Notes: generated by a model not told the origin, from the letters alone. DNA of 64,000 nt from Liriodendron chinense (GCA_003013855.2 ML058448.1:930001-994000), one strand, 5' to 3'; counted from the stretch's first letter, positions 47,501 through 56,798 are shown. Program-made: numbers and translations.

Positions 47501-50500
47501 ATGATACCATGCGGCAGTAAAATCTCAACAAAAGACAAATGAAAGATTTTTCGACTACCTTAAAAGTCAAATGTGATCAAAATTTGAAGAGTCATTAATA
47601 GCTTAAAAGAGATAAATCCAACTAACTACTCTTATGGGACGCATGTCAAATACTTCCTTATGCGGTAAAGACAACTATTTATTATAGTGGCCTCGTGACA
47701 ATTGAAAGCAAGTGATAGATTTAGTGGATGTACCATGATATGACATAGAAGAAGTCATTTCGGCCAAAATCACTTAAGAAGCAAACTAACAGGAACACCT
47801 AATTAGTCTAGTTTCACAGTGCACTACATACGTTTGTGCGAAGAAAAAGAAAATTACTACCAACATATAACATCACGAGAGGAAGTCCAATGCATGTAAT
47901 ATTAGCAAAACGTACGTGCAACCAATGGCTAGCTCGTATAAATGACTAGTACATGCAATTTTATATGACAAGCCACAATTGTTTTCAGGCTTAGATGGTT
48001 ATTTCTATGTTTATTTAAAAATGCATATTTCAATTATGGTTCGGCTTGTTCGATCTTCTTAATTTGAAGTTTATCCGTCACAGTAATAGATTATATAATT
48101 ATTTAGAATGGCTGGTGAGCTTACTTTAATTGTTAAAACAAGTTACAAGTATTTGTGGTTTCAAAAAGGAAGAGAGTACACTTTATATAGGAGCAAACAT
48201 ATGGATTTGAGTCTGGATCGTCTGTGTCCAGGGCGCAGGGATTTTCTGTGCGCTGGTTTCTTATTGGGCCATTTCAGAAAGTGATGATGTCAGAGAAATC
48301 AGGGCTGCAGTTTTTTTTTTTTAACCTATCGTGCTGTAACGAATGACATGGGCAAAGGAAATCCCTAGGCCCCGAACACAGACTATCGCGAAGGAAATCG
48401 GATTGCGCTCCGCACGCTCTTATCGTGCGGAGTAAACTCTGTTGGGCCCACCTAGAATGTATGTGCTTCATCTATTCTGTCCACATGTTTTTTCATCTCA
48501 TTTTAGGGGTTGAGCCTAAAATTTAAGCATATCAAAATCTCAAGTGGACCATGCCACAAGAAACAGTGGGAATAATGATTTCCACCGTTGAAACCTTCCC
48601 AGGCCCCACAGTGATGCTTATTTGTCATCAACCTGTTCATAAGATGACATGGACATGGATGAAGGGAAAACACAAATATCAGCTTGATCCAACACTTCTG
48701 TGTCCCCCAAGAATTTTTCAATGGTAGAAATTCAGTTCACACTTTTCCTGTGGTGTGGTCCACTTTAGATTTTGATATGCTTCATTTTTAAGCATCGTAC
48801 CTAAACTTATCTGTTAATATAGATGGACGGAGTGGATAAAATACTTAAATCACGGTGGGCCCCACAGAGTTTACTCTGCACGCTTAGCGTGCGGAGTTAC
48901 TCACTACGGGATCCGCTTCCATCGCGAAGGGGGCACTCTTCTCCTCAGTGAGCCCTACAATGTCTTGTTTCAACAAACAAGTGTCAAGGAATCAGATGCC
49001 ATGAATATGGAATCGGATTGCGTGCGGAGTAACTCCGCACTCGCTCTTATCGTGTGGAGTAAACTCAGTTGGGCCCACCAAGAATGTATATGATTTATCT
49101 ATTCCGTCCACATATTTTTCCAGATCATTTTAGTGGTTGAGCCCAAAATGTAAGCATATCCAAATCTCAAGTGGACCATGCCAAGGGAAACAGTGGGAAT
49201 AATGATTTTCACCGTTGAAACCTTCCCAGGTCCTACAGTGATGTTTATTTGTCATCCAAACTGTTCATAAGATGACATGGATATGGATGAAGGGAAAACA
49301 CAAATATCAGCTTGATCCAAAACTTCTGTGTCCTCCGAGAAATTTTCAATGCTCGACATTCAGTTCGCACATTTCTTGTGGTGTGGTCCACTTTAGATTA
49401 TGATATGCTTCATTTTTTGGCACCATACCTAAACTTTTCCGTTAAGATGGATGGACGGAGTGGATAAAATACATAAATCACTGTGGGCCCCTCAGAGTTT
49501 ACTCCGCACGCGCGGAGTTACTCAGTACGCAATCCGCTTCCCATGAATATCCAAGAAACACTACCATCACTCTGAAAAAGTTGGTTCCACTATTTAACCA
49601 CTTCAGTTATGTACAATTTCTGCCTGCGTACCAAAAAGCCCTACGCACTGCCCGAGTCTAATGTAACTCCTCTTAGTTTAGGTGAACTACTGCATTAATT
49701 TTAGCTGTTTAGAAAACAGCTGTGACTCTTGAAACGTATGTATGGTCGTCCAAATTGCTGACACAAGCATTTAGTAGAGATCATAATTTAGATTCTCTGG
49801 ATATCTGTAGCGTCACATACGAGGGAGACGAGAGAGTATAATTTTTTAAATGGTCCCCACCATGTGAGAACCTTACCTACAGGCACTTCAGTACTCTAAT
49901 TGTCAGTACCGTTTTCAGCCACAGGATGCAAAAAGAAGAGAGATATGAAGAGTGTCGTTATCTGATACTCTAGCCATTAGATTTGAGAGATATGGTGGAT
50001 CTCACATGATGGATGATCCACATCAACATGGGCCTCAGATAATGGACGGTCCACATCAAAGGTTGGCACTAATGATGAGTAGCTCATATCCAAGGCGGGC
50101 TCTACATGATGGACGGCCCACATTAGAGGTGGGGCCCACATGATGAATGATCTACATCAAAAGTGGTCTTCACATGATGGGTGATGGATATTGAAGGCGG
50201 ACGTCACATGATGGACAATAACATTGATGTGGGTCCCACATGATGGATGACCAACATTATAGATAGGCCCTACATAATGAACGGTGCATATAAAAAGTTG
50301 GTCCCTAATGATGAATGACTCATATTCAAGGTGGGCCCTACATGATGGACGACCCACATCAAAGGTGGGACCCGACCAATGAATGGTCCACATCAAAGCT
50401 TGGCAGCTTGGCCTAAATGATGGATGTTAGATGTGAGGGTGACCAAACAGACTCGAGGGATATGTATTTATAATGTTGGAAGCCAAATATGCGTTTCTAC

Positions 50501-53348
50501 TTTCTGCCCGGCAAATATGTTGTTTACTAAATATGTAGAAATCAAGATAAGCTACTTATGGCATAAATAACACATCTTAAGTAACTTAAGATCCAAAGGC
50601 CCCGAAATGTCAAGAAATCCAATAGTCAAATAACCCAATAAAAGTTACGTTGAGTTCATGATACATCTCTACTTGGATGCCATGCATGTAGTTTCTCAAA
50701 ACCTTTTAGTTACTTTTATATCTATTAGGCCTGGCAACGGGTCGTGTTGAACCGTGCAACGGGTCGTGTTGAACCGTGTTTGTGTCATGTCAAAAATTTG
50801 CTTACCCAAACTGGCCCATTAGTTCGAAATCTAAAAACCCGAACTCATTCATTAAATTAATGAGTTAATTGTAACCTGACCCTTTTAACCTGATAAGCCA
50901 GTCTACTCATCAGAGGGCCACACCGTTAATGAGGACAACTGACAGTCTAACCCAACATATAACTGTGGTCCACCTAGTGGGTCCATTCTATCACTGAAAA
51001 CAATAGAATTCACTCCTGAGACGAGGAGGAATCACCTGCACGTATAGTATTAAAGTGTTTCTATTTTATTGCACCCTGAGACTAAAACGGCACTAGCTCT
51101 AATAGGTGATCAATTCTCAAAATATATCTAGTTAGCTAAAAGAATTAAGAAAATCAGCTATTGTGAAAGAAAGAGAATATAAGTATTGTATTTCATCCAC
51201 AAGGTGGATAAAAGGGGGGGCCGGGAAAAGGATTAACGCTACATCAATTGCAATTCGACAAGAGCGTCCAAACCTCTCCATTCAACACATGCTCCTGTTG
51301 CTAATGTGGATAGGATCCTTTGTAACATACACAGTTGGAAGAAGCAAGTGCAACAAAAACCACCACCATGTATCCACTTTGCCCACTGAGCACATCTCAG
51401 GTTTGTCAAACATGTATTAAATTTCTGGTTTTCCCTTTAAATTTGAACCACTTGCTGTCGCACATTAGCAATTCATTGTGTCTGTTAATTTGATGGTTAG
51501 GATTTTTTTATTAATGTGATTTTACACTGCCTCATTAATTGATATAATTATCATTTCATTGCTTTCTTGATGTGAGAGCAAATGCATGGTTGACTCTGAT
51601 GGGCCCCACTGTGATGTTTTATGCAAAATCTATCTCAACCACCAGGCGCAACACCCTATGTTAGACATAGCATAATGGGAAATGCTAGCCTTCCAAACTA
51701 TATTTTTAGTAGTGTGCCACATGTGAATAAGGATGGATGTTATTTTTAGGATACAGTGCTGAATGTTTGTTTTGAATCTAATGATTTGGAGTGGATTTCA
51801 AATAATTATCACGGTAAGCCCTCAAAAATCAAGGGTGGATGTGTCTCTTCCATCTATTTCCTTTGGTGTAGCCCACCAAAATCACAAGTTAACTTGATAT
51901 TTTCTCTCTAGGCCTAATATTGAGTTAAATATCCATCTAATGGTTGGAGTGGATCTTACATATAGAAGGCCTGTGAAAATCAAGATTTGCATCCCATAAA
52001 ATTCATCTTTTTTTCTCAAAATACTGTCTTTACAGTTGGGAAGGATGCCCGGCCGTCTGCCTGCGGGACGGGGCACCATAATGTTTATGTAAAATCTATT
52101 GCAACCACTAGATATGTGATCCCAATTTAGGCCGCCAAAAAATCAGGTTGACTTGTAATTCAAGCGGGACAAACCAAAGAAAACAAATGGGAGAGAAATA
52201 TTTACCCTTGATTTTCACATAGGCTAGCATGATGATTATATTGAGTCCACTCCAACTATTAGATGCTTCACAAAAATTTAGACTTGGGACCTAAATTTCA
52301 GGCTCATTCGGATTCATGTGGGGTCATATCAAGGATAAACAGTTTGGAGGGCAACCATCCCCTGCACACAGTTTCCCACCATATGGTCCACCTCAATCAT
52401 GATACGAGGTGCCACACCTGGTGGCAGGGATGAATTTTACATAAACATCACGGTGTGGCCCCCAAAGCAGCCGACCCATTTTCTCACACGCCCACACAAA
52501 CCAACCGCTAAAAGCGTGGCCGAAGGTTGTGGAATGGTAATGATATCGATTAATTAGGCAGCTGTTTGAGGTCGCCGTTCGATCGAGTTCTTGAAAAGGT
52601 ACGGAATGCGAATTATGTGGCTGAGTTTTGAAATTTCTAAAAAGAAAAAAGAAGAAGAAGAAGAAGAAGAAGAAGAAGAAGACTTACCTGGTGGATTGGG
52701 GCAGAGAAGAGGCAATAGATCTTTGAACCATCTCAGCTGCATTTCGAGAGAGCTGTTTGTTGGCAAGGAAAGAATCCCTCTCTCTTCGAAGAAGGAAGTA
52801 TTGAGCGCCGTAGCTCCTCCAACCGCAAAATTCACTCCTTGACCGATATCTCTATCGCTGGAACGCCCAAGATATGGAGGCAGATATGGAAGTCCGAGTT
52901 CTTTGGCTGTTGTGCGGTGTCATATAGAATGAAAGAGATACACATACATGCATTTATTAATTCAATTTTCTATCACAAATATTAAGGAGTACCCATGATT
53001 CCACATCGTTGGATTTAAGAGATTTGACCCTGTAAACGTTAGAATCTCTTAGATCCTAAGGTGTTGGAATCACAAATATATTAAGATCTCTTAGATCATA
53101 CCAATGAAGTCTATGATCAGGCGTCCATCTGAGAACCGACCGGTGGGATGATGAAAGTACGTCTCTCCATATGGGAATCGGCCCACGTCGAGGGTGTAAT
53201 TCCATAGGCGGAACAAGTTGCCAGTGTCGGCAAGCGAGGTGCCGAAGCTGATTAGGGAGGTGTAGCAATCTAGTAGTGAATGGGCAGTATGAAATGTGAG
53301 GAGAACAGTAACAAGGTGAATAAGCATGAACGAAGGGAAGGAAGCCAT
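39608..53348 (-). CDS. GDSL esterase/lipase gene C, complete, 5 exons, 382 aa
   Basis: Exons: 53102-53348, 52688-52906, 41299-41447, 40724-41000 and 39608-39864. They total 1,149 nt, an exact open frame of 382 codons plus stop, with GT/AG introns throughout. It starts MASFPSFML with a hydrophobic leader. Ser38 is in FGTSLADTGN (Asp to Thr, as in B), Asn174 in GELGSND, and Asp340/His343 in WDGIHLT. Exons 3, 4 and 5 have exactly the same lengths as in B (149, 277, 257 nt). Intron 2 is 11.2 kb (41448-52687) and holds a Copia element, other retroelement pieces, MITEs and a 34-bp satellite. The promoter looks damaged: compared with D and B, about 80 bp including the TATA-equivalent region is missing and a 556-bp MITE lies 62 bp upstream of the ATG. 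The coding frame is intact; expression is uncertain. Confidence 0.92.
39865..40723. other. Gene C intron 4
   Basis: 859 bp, collinear with gene B intron 4 but without the hAT-like MITE. No other feature. Confidence 0.8.
41506..41539. repeat. TAA microsatellite in gene C intron 2
   Basis: About eleven ATA/TAA units roughly 60 bp upstream of the exon 3 acceptor. Confidence 0.9.
42443..42841 (-). pseudogene. Copia RNase H, partial
   Basis: Matches the Copia RNase H pattern: LRYLKTAPGKG, YCDFDWASCPTTRRSTTGY, SRSSAEVEYRAMANATYEV and the final TKHIEINCHIV. Detached from the reverse transcriptase by at least one frameshift. Confidence 0.85.
43198..43700 (-). pseudogene. Copia reverse transcriptase, partial
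   Basis: The frame covers the N-terminal half of the Copia polymerase from KWVYKIKYRTDG to VYVDDIILTGND, including the YVDD active-site motif. It runs out at a stop near 43198; reading resumes in other frames to the RNase H at 42841. Non-functional as it stands. Confidence 0.85.
43697..43905 (+). pseudogene. Inverted Copia gag/pre-integrase fragment inside the element
   Basis: The plus-strand frame PVTLPIGDVASITHIGSVSL, then LHDVLCVPKFHFNLMSTIKL, resembles the protease/pre-integrase linker of Copia. It is antisense to the surrounding element, so it arose by inversion or template switching. Confidence 0.7.
43908..44119 (-). repeat. SINE-like repeat bounded by two TGGTATCAGAGC copies
   Basis: On the minus strand: TGGTATCAGAGCAGGACGTC, a box B-like GGTGTTTAAGTCCC, and a tail ending AGCTCGAGCTTTTAG similar to 27143-27349. 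A second TGGTATCAGAGC lies at about 43895-43906. Confidence 0.55.
44390..44604 (-). pseudogene. Second Copia protease/pre-integrase fragment
   Basis: The minus-strand frame contains TKAVILSTGDTIPMNDVCSV and LVLHDVLCVFNFYFKLLSTN, the same linker as at 43697-43905, but it lies just outside the 5' LTR. It is a remnant of another element. About 44625-44850 may be more of it but is unreadable. Confidence 0.6.
44850..45208. other. Gene C intron 2, unassigned
   Basis: No gene or element recognised between the Copia remnants and the next MITE. Confidence 0.4.
45218..45783. mobile_element. Palindromic MITE with duplicated right arm, gene C intron 2
   Basis: A 566-bp element with exact 9-bp duplication GACAAGAAC (45209-45217 and 45784-45792). 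Ends GGGCGTGAATTAGGTGTTAC and the complement of CACCTAATTCCCGCTC. The right arm is present twice in tandem (43-bp units, 45694-45736 and 45737-45779), the left once. Core marks: CCGTATGGCCCACATGG and GGGCCCCACACGG. Confidence 0.92.
45905..46514. mobile_element. PIF/Harbinger-like MITE containing a palindromic MITE fragment
   Basis: Ends GGGCTTGTTTGGTTG and CAACCAAACGGACCC form inverted repeats. TAA flanks both sides (45902-45904 and 46515-46517), the TWA target of PIF/Harbinger. About 46035-46310 inside is a piece of the palindromic family (TGGATGACAAATAAACATTA, ATGATGTGGTCCACTTGAGA). Confidence 0.75.
46520..47345 (-). mobile_element. Copia 5' fragment (LTR, primer site, gag start) in gene C intron 2
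   Basis: LTR-like DNA 47163-47340 matches the LTR stretch at 16377-16600 in gene B. TGGTATCAAAGC (47151-47162, minus) follows as primer site. A low-complexity Pro/Ser/Thr-rich minus frame (46520-46793) could be a gag N-terminus. Here the 5' end is kept, while gene B keeps the 3' end. Confidence 0.6.
47345..48384. other. Gene C intron 2, unassigned then paralogous to gene B intron 2
   Basis: Mostly unassigned; from about 48205 it is collinear with 17278-17470 of gene B (GAGTCTGGATCGTCTGTGT, GTGATGATGTCAGA, AATCAGGGCTGCA). Confidence 0.6.
48394..48920. mobile_element. Palindromic MITE, CTCCGCAC arm subfamily, first copy in gene C intron 2
   Basis: A 527-bp element between exact 9-mers ATCGCGAAG (48385-48393 and 48921-48929). 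Arms GAAATCGGATTGCGCTCCGC and CGGAGTTACTC..CCGCTTCC, then GTAAACTCTGTTGGGCCCAC and its complement. The equivalent site in gene B intron 2 (about 17460) is empty. Confidence 0.93.
49009..49541. mobile_element. Palindromic MITE, CTCCGCAC arm subfamily, second copy in gene C intron 2
   Basis: A 533-bp element between exact 9-mers CATGAATAT (49000-49008 and 49542-49550). Ends GGAATCGGATTGCGTGCGGA and TACGCAATCCGCTTCC. It is very similar to the copy 90 bp away, in the same orientation. The gene B paralog (about 17545-17560) is empty. Confidence 0.93.
49997..50401. repeat. Diverged 34-bp satellite, 12 units
   Basis: Twelve consecutive units, ten of exactly 34 bp and one each of 33 and 32, on the plan GGNCCCACATGATGGATGAC followed by CCACATCAAAGGTG. 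Located in gene C intron 2; gene B intron 2 has nothing comparable at the collinear position (about 18330). Confidence 0.9.
50700..50910. mobile_element. Truncated hAT-like terminus
   Basis: TAGGCCTGGCAACGGGTCGT resembles the start of common plant hAT-type repeats. GCAACGGGTCGTGTTGAACC is duplicated in tandem (22 bp). No opposite end is visible. Confidence 0.4.
50911..52640. other. Gene C intron 2, 5' part: paralogous intron and unassigned DNA
   Basis: 51160-51370 is collinear with gene B intron 2 (18540-18770). 51590-52460 holds two inverted stretches around GGGGCCCACTGTGATGTTTT / AAACATCACGGTGTGGCCCC, suggesting a further, worn foldback element. No gene. Confidence 0.45.
52645..52683. repeat. 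GAA microsatellite next to gene C exon 2 donor
   Basis: About eleven GAA units ending 4 bp before the GT donor (52686-52687). On the transcribed strand it reads TTC repeats starting within 10 nt of the splice site. Confidence 0.85.
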
Positions 53349-53409
53349 TTGAAATGGCAGAATTAGAATATCTTGTCCTAAGAATTTAAGGCCGATGTGC
53401 ATTTCCACC

Positions 53410-53965
53410 GGACGCGGATTAGCTACTGACAAGTTGAGTAGCTATCTAGCTACTGAAGTGACGTCACCAACTTCTGTGGGCCCTGCCATGATGTATGTGT
53501 TGTATCCACACCGTCCATCCATTTAGAAAGATCATTTTAGGGCATGAGCTAAAGAATTAGACAGATCCAAAGCTCAAGTGGACCCCACCAAAGAAAACAG
53601 TGGGAATTGATCTCCTACCATTAAAAACTTCTTGGGGCCACAGAAGTTTTGGATCAAGCTGATATTTGTGTTTTACCTTCTTCCATGTCTGCGTGAACTT
53701 ATAAACAGATTGGATCTCAAATAAACATCATGGTGGGCCCCAGGAAGGTTTCAACAGTCACATCACCGTCCCCACTGTTTTCTTTGGTGGAGTCCACTTG
53801 AGCTTTGGATCTGTCTAATTCTTTAGCTCATGCTCTAAAATGATCTCTCCAAATAAATGGACGGTGTGGATACAACACATACATCATGGTGGGGCCCACA
53901 GAAGTTGGTGAGGGCACTTCATTAGCTAGATAGCTACTCAACCTGTCAGTAGCTAATCCGCGTCC
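53410..53965. mobile_element. Palindromic MULE-like MITE in the gene C promoter
   Basis: A 556-bp element with exact 9-bp duplication ATTTCCACC (53401-53409 and 53966-53974). Ends GGACGCGGATTAGCTACTGA and TCAGTAGCTAATCCGCGTCC are perfect complements over 20 bp, and the arms continue through TAGCTATCTAGCTA. Core CCATGATGTATGTGTTGTAT versus ATACAACACATACATCATGG. The near edge is 62 bp from the gene C ATG. Confidence 0.95.
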
Positions 53966-54190
53966 ATTTCCACCCACCAATAAAAAAAAAAAAAAAAAAG
54001 AGAGAGAATAGCTTCTATTTTTTTGGCCAGTCATGCAAGAGAAGAATTTTGCTACACCCACAGCTTGCGTACGCTGCGTAGGCCGCAATCCCAGCCATGG
54101 GTGGGATCCGAATCTCCAGGGGCATAGAAGGCGGAGAGGGCGAGTCTCTCTCCTCTCCCCTCTCACTCCTCCGAGAATCTATCCAACCTG

Positions 54191-54534
54191 GCAAGGATCG
54201 GAAGTCGGTTTTGCGCGGACTATCGGGCCAGGTGAGTCCCACGGCTGATGTTTGTGAGAAATCCACCCGGTCCATTCATTTTGTGAGTTCATTTTAGGAC
54301 GTAAAATAATAAATGGGCTGCATTCGTGAACCAAGTGGGCCGCACTAAAGGTAAAGGTGGATAGGGAAGGAACTGATTGTGTCGTGAGCATGTTGTCCAC
54401 TCCGTCCATCCATTTTACCATATAATTTTATGGCTCGATATGAAAAATGAACCATATACGAAGTTCAAGTGCATCACACCACAGCAAATAGCGTGGATTG
54501 AACATTTACCATTTAAAAGCTTTGTATCAAGCTA

Positions 54535-54566
<32 letters not shown>

Positions 54567-55475
54567 TTCATCCATATTTGTGTGGTATTATGAACAGGTC
54601 TAATGACAAATAGACATCAGCCTTAGGAAAGTTTCAACGGTGGAAATTATTATTCCCACAATTTTCAGTGTTATAATACACTTGATCTCTCATGTGCTTC
54701 AATTTTTTACTCAACTGTCCAGCGATATAGAAGTACAATATAGATGGTTAAGAAAAAAAAAAAAAATTAGATGACCATTCATATTCAAGCTATAAAAGCT
54801 CAAATATTCCATTGTACCGTATTCCAATCAAGGTTTTTTTTTTTTTTTTGTGTGGCCATCCATGGTGAGGCCCTTCTCATCTATGGTTTGGATCATTGAA
54901 CAATGGGCCCATTTGAACAAGTTGCGATGGGCCATTTGAACAACGCTGCAGCTTACGGAGGCCTCTAAAAGCCTTTGGCACTGAGTTGCGATGAAAGCTT
55001 ATGTGGGGCTCACCATTATGTTTGTGAAAGATCCACCCCATCTATCTGTTTTGTGATCTCATTTTAGAACGTGTGACAAAAAATGAACGTGATCCAAGAG
55101 TTGTGGGGCAAAAACATGAGGATTGAACGTCCACAATTGAAATATTTGTGGGGCCGTAGAAGTTTTGAATCAGGCTAATATTTGTGTTTTCAGTTCATCC
55201 CAGTAGGAATGACATTATGAACGGTATAGAAGGCATATAAACATCACTGAGGACCCAGGGATATTTCAACAGTAGGAATTTCCCTGACTACCTTTACCTT
55301 TAGTGCGGCCCACTGGGTTCATGGATGGAGCTCATTTTTTGTTTCACGTCCTAAAATGAACTCACAAAATGGATGGACGGGGTGGATTTCTCACAAACAT
55401 CAGCTGTGGAACCCACCTAGTTCCCAGCGTCCAAAAGCCTATAAAGGCTTTCGCACGAAACCGACTTTCGATTCA
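54191..55475. mobile_element. Large foldback element related to the MITE family
   Basis: Arms AAGTCGGTTTTGCGCG at left and CGCACGAAACCGACTTTC at right. Inside, ACATCAGCTGTGG / CCACGGCTGATGTTTGTG and GAGTTCATTTTAGGACGT / ACGTCCTAAAATGAACTC pair up. About 1.28 kb long because the centre holds extra core-like segments and two T-runs (54537-54562, 54836-54850). Target duplication not resolved. Confidence 0.65.
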
Positions 55476-55584
55476 TGCCATCCATGCCAGCCTGACAGCA
55501 GCGCTGACAATGTCAAGCTAACATGGACCAATCAGGGAGGCACAAAATAGGGTTCCTCTGCTTGAGCAGGATTCGAATTCTTAT

Positions 55585-56170
55585 CATTCACGTGTTCAAT
55601 CTTTGTAGGGCCACATTCGTTATTCTTATGACAAATTTGACCATCCACCAGTTGGCTACCTCATTGTAGGTAGTGGGTCCAAAATCGTGGTGATCCATGC
55701 ACATGAGGATACCACAATAGAAAAAAGTTGGGGCCACTTTGATATTTGTGAGAAACCCACACCTTTTCATCTATTTGTGAGTTCATTTTAGGGCATAAAA
55801 TGAGGTAGATCCAAAGCTCAAAGTAGGCCCTGAGATGGCACCAAGTTGTTTAAACCGTGGGCATTCAATCCCACTGTTCTCTATCGTGTGGTCCACTTGA
55901 GGTTCAGATCAGGCTCAATTTTTGGCCCATGCCCTAAAATGTGCCGGAAAACTAGATGGACCGGGTGGATTTATGACATACATCAAGATGGATCGACAAA
56001 TGTTTCAATAGTGGGCGCTCAGTTACCATTGTTGCCTATTCTTTTGGCCCCACTTGAGCTTTGTATCGACTTCATTTTTTTGGACCATGCCCTCAAATGA
56101 GATGGAAAAACTTATAGACGGATGGATTTGTCACAAAACACTTGTTGCTCCATGGTGAGGTGCTCAATCC
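55585..56170. mobile_element. Palindromic MITE fragments upstream of pseudogene D
   Basis: GAGATGGCACCAAGTTGTTT, GGGCATTCAATCCCACTGTT, GTGTGGTCCACTTGAGG and a second right-arm set to 56170. The left terminus is not seen. This copy shows the uninterrupted sequence matching the MITE split by the solo LTR at 29745. Confidence 0.55.
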
Positions 56171-56221
56171 CCTCTATAATATTCAGTCTTCACGTGCAGC
56201 AGCGTGTCTGAACAGTGCAAA

Positions 56222-56377
56222 GGTGTAATTCCATAGGTGGAGCAAGTTGCCAGTTTTGGCAAGTGAGGTGCCGAAGCTGATTATAGAGGTGTAGCAATCT
56301 AATAGTGAATGGGCAGTATGAAATGTGAGGAGAACAGTAACAGGGTGAATGAGCATGAACGAAGGGAAGGAAGCCAT
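56222..56377 (-). pseudogene. GDSL gene copy D, truncated exon 1
   Basis: The sequence matches gene C exon 1 from its ATG (56377) through FGTSLAKTGN and the WNYT stretch. It then breaks off at about 56222, in the middle of the exon, before the conserved PYGETYFH block. No splice donor and no exon 2 follow; the DNA continues into a repeat also seen at 31.53 and 32.23 kb. The upstream side (56378-56510) still resembles the B promoter region, although the TATA-like stretch is degenerate. I call it a pseudogene fragment created by truncation. It is useful as an outgroup for reading what happened to the C promoter. Confidence 0.85.
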
Positions 56378-56798
56378 TTGAAATGACAGAATTAAAATAT
56401 CTTATCCTAAGAATTTAAGGCCGATATGCATTAAACCAAAGTGTTAGTTTACTAAATGGCACGAAAGATAAATTGGATCCTCTAACCAAAAACCCTACCA
56501 CCTAGTCCACCCACAAAAAAAATTGAGAATTGCTTGGGCCCACATAAATTGGGAAACATTCAAATGTAAATGTCCACATTTAAAACCTCTAGACTGATCG
56601 ACATTTTTCCCAAAAGCCGCCTATGCTTTGGTCTATGGATCAAAATATTATTACTTTCAAACTATTTCTCCAAAAGGGCTTACTACTTTTACCGTTAGTT
56701 CGAGAACCACTAGCCGTTAATATCGCAAATGCTTTCAACAAAGTATTTTGGCATTTACAAAATTACCCATCCATTTTAAGGAGAAACAATTTCCTAAC

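Noticed and set aside
49952..50396. Frames across the 34-bp satellite
   Set aside because: Repeat-derived; unit lengths of 34 bp shift frame and no protein family is suggested.
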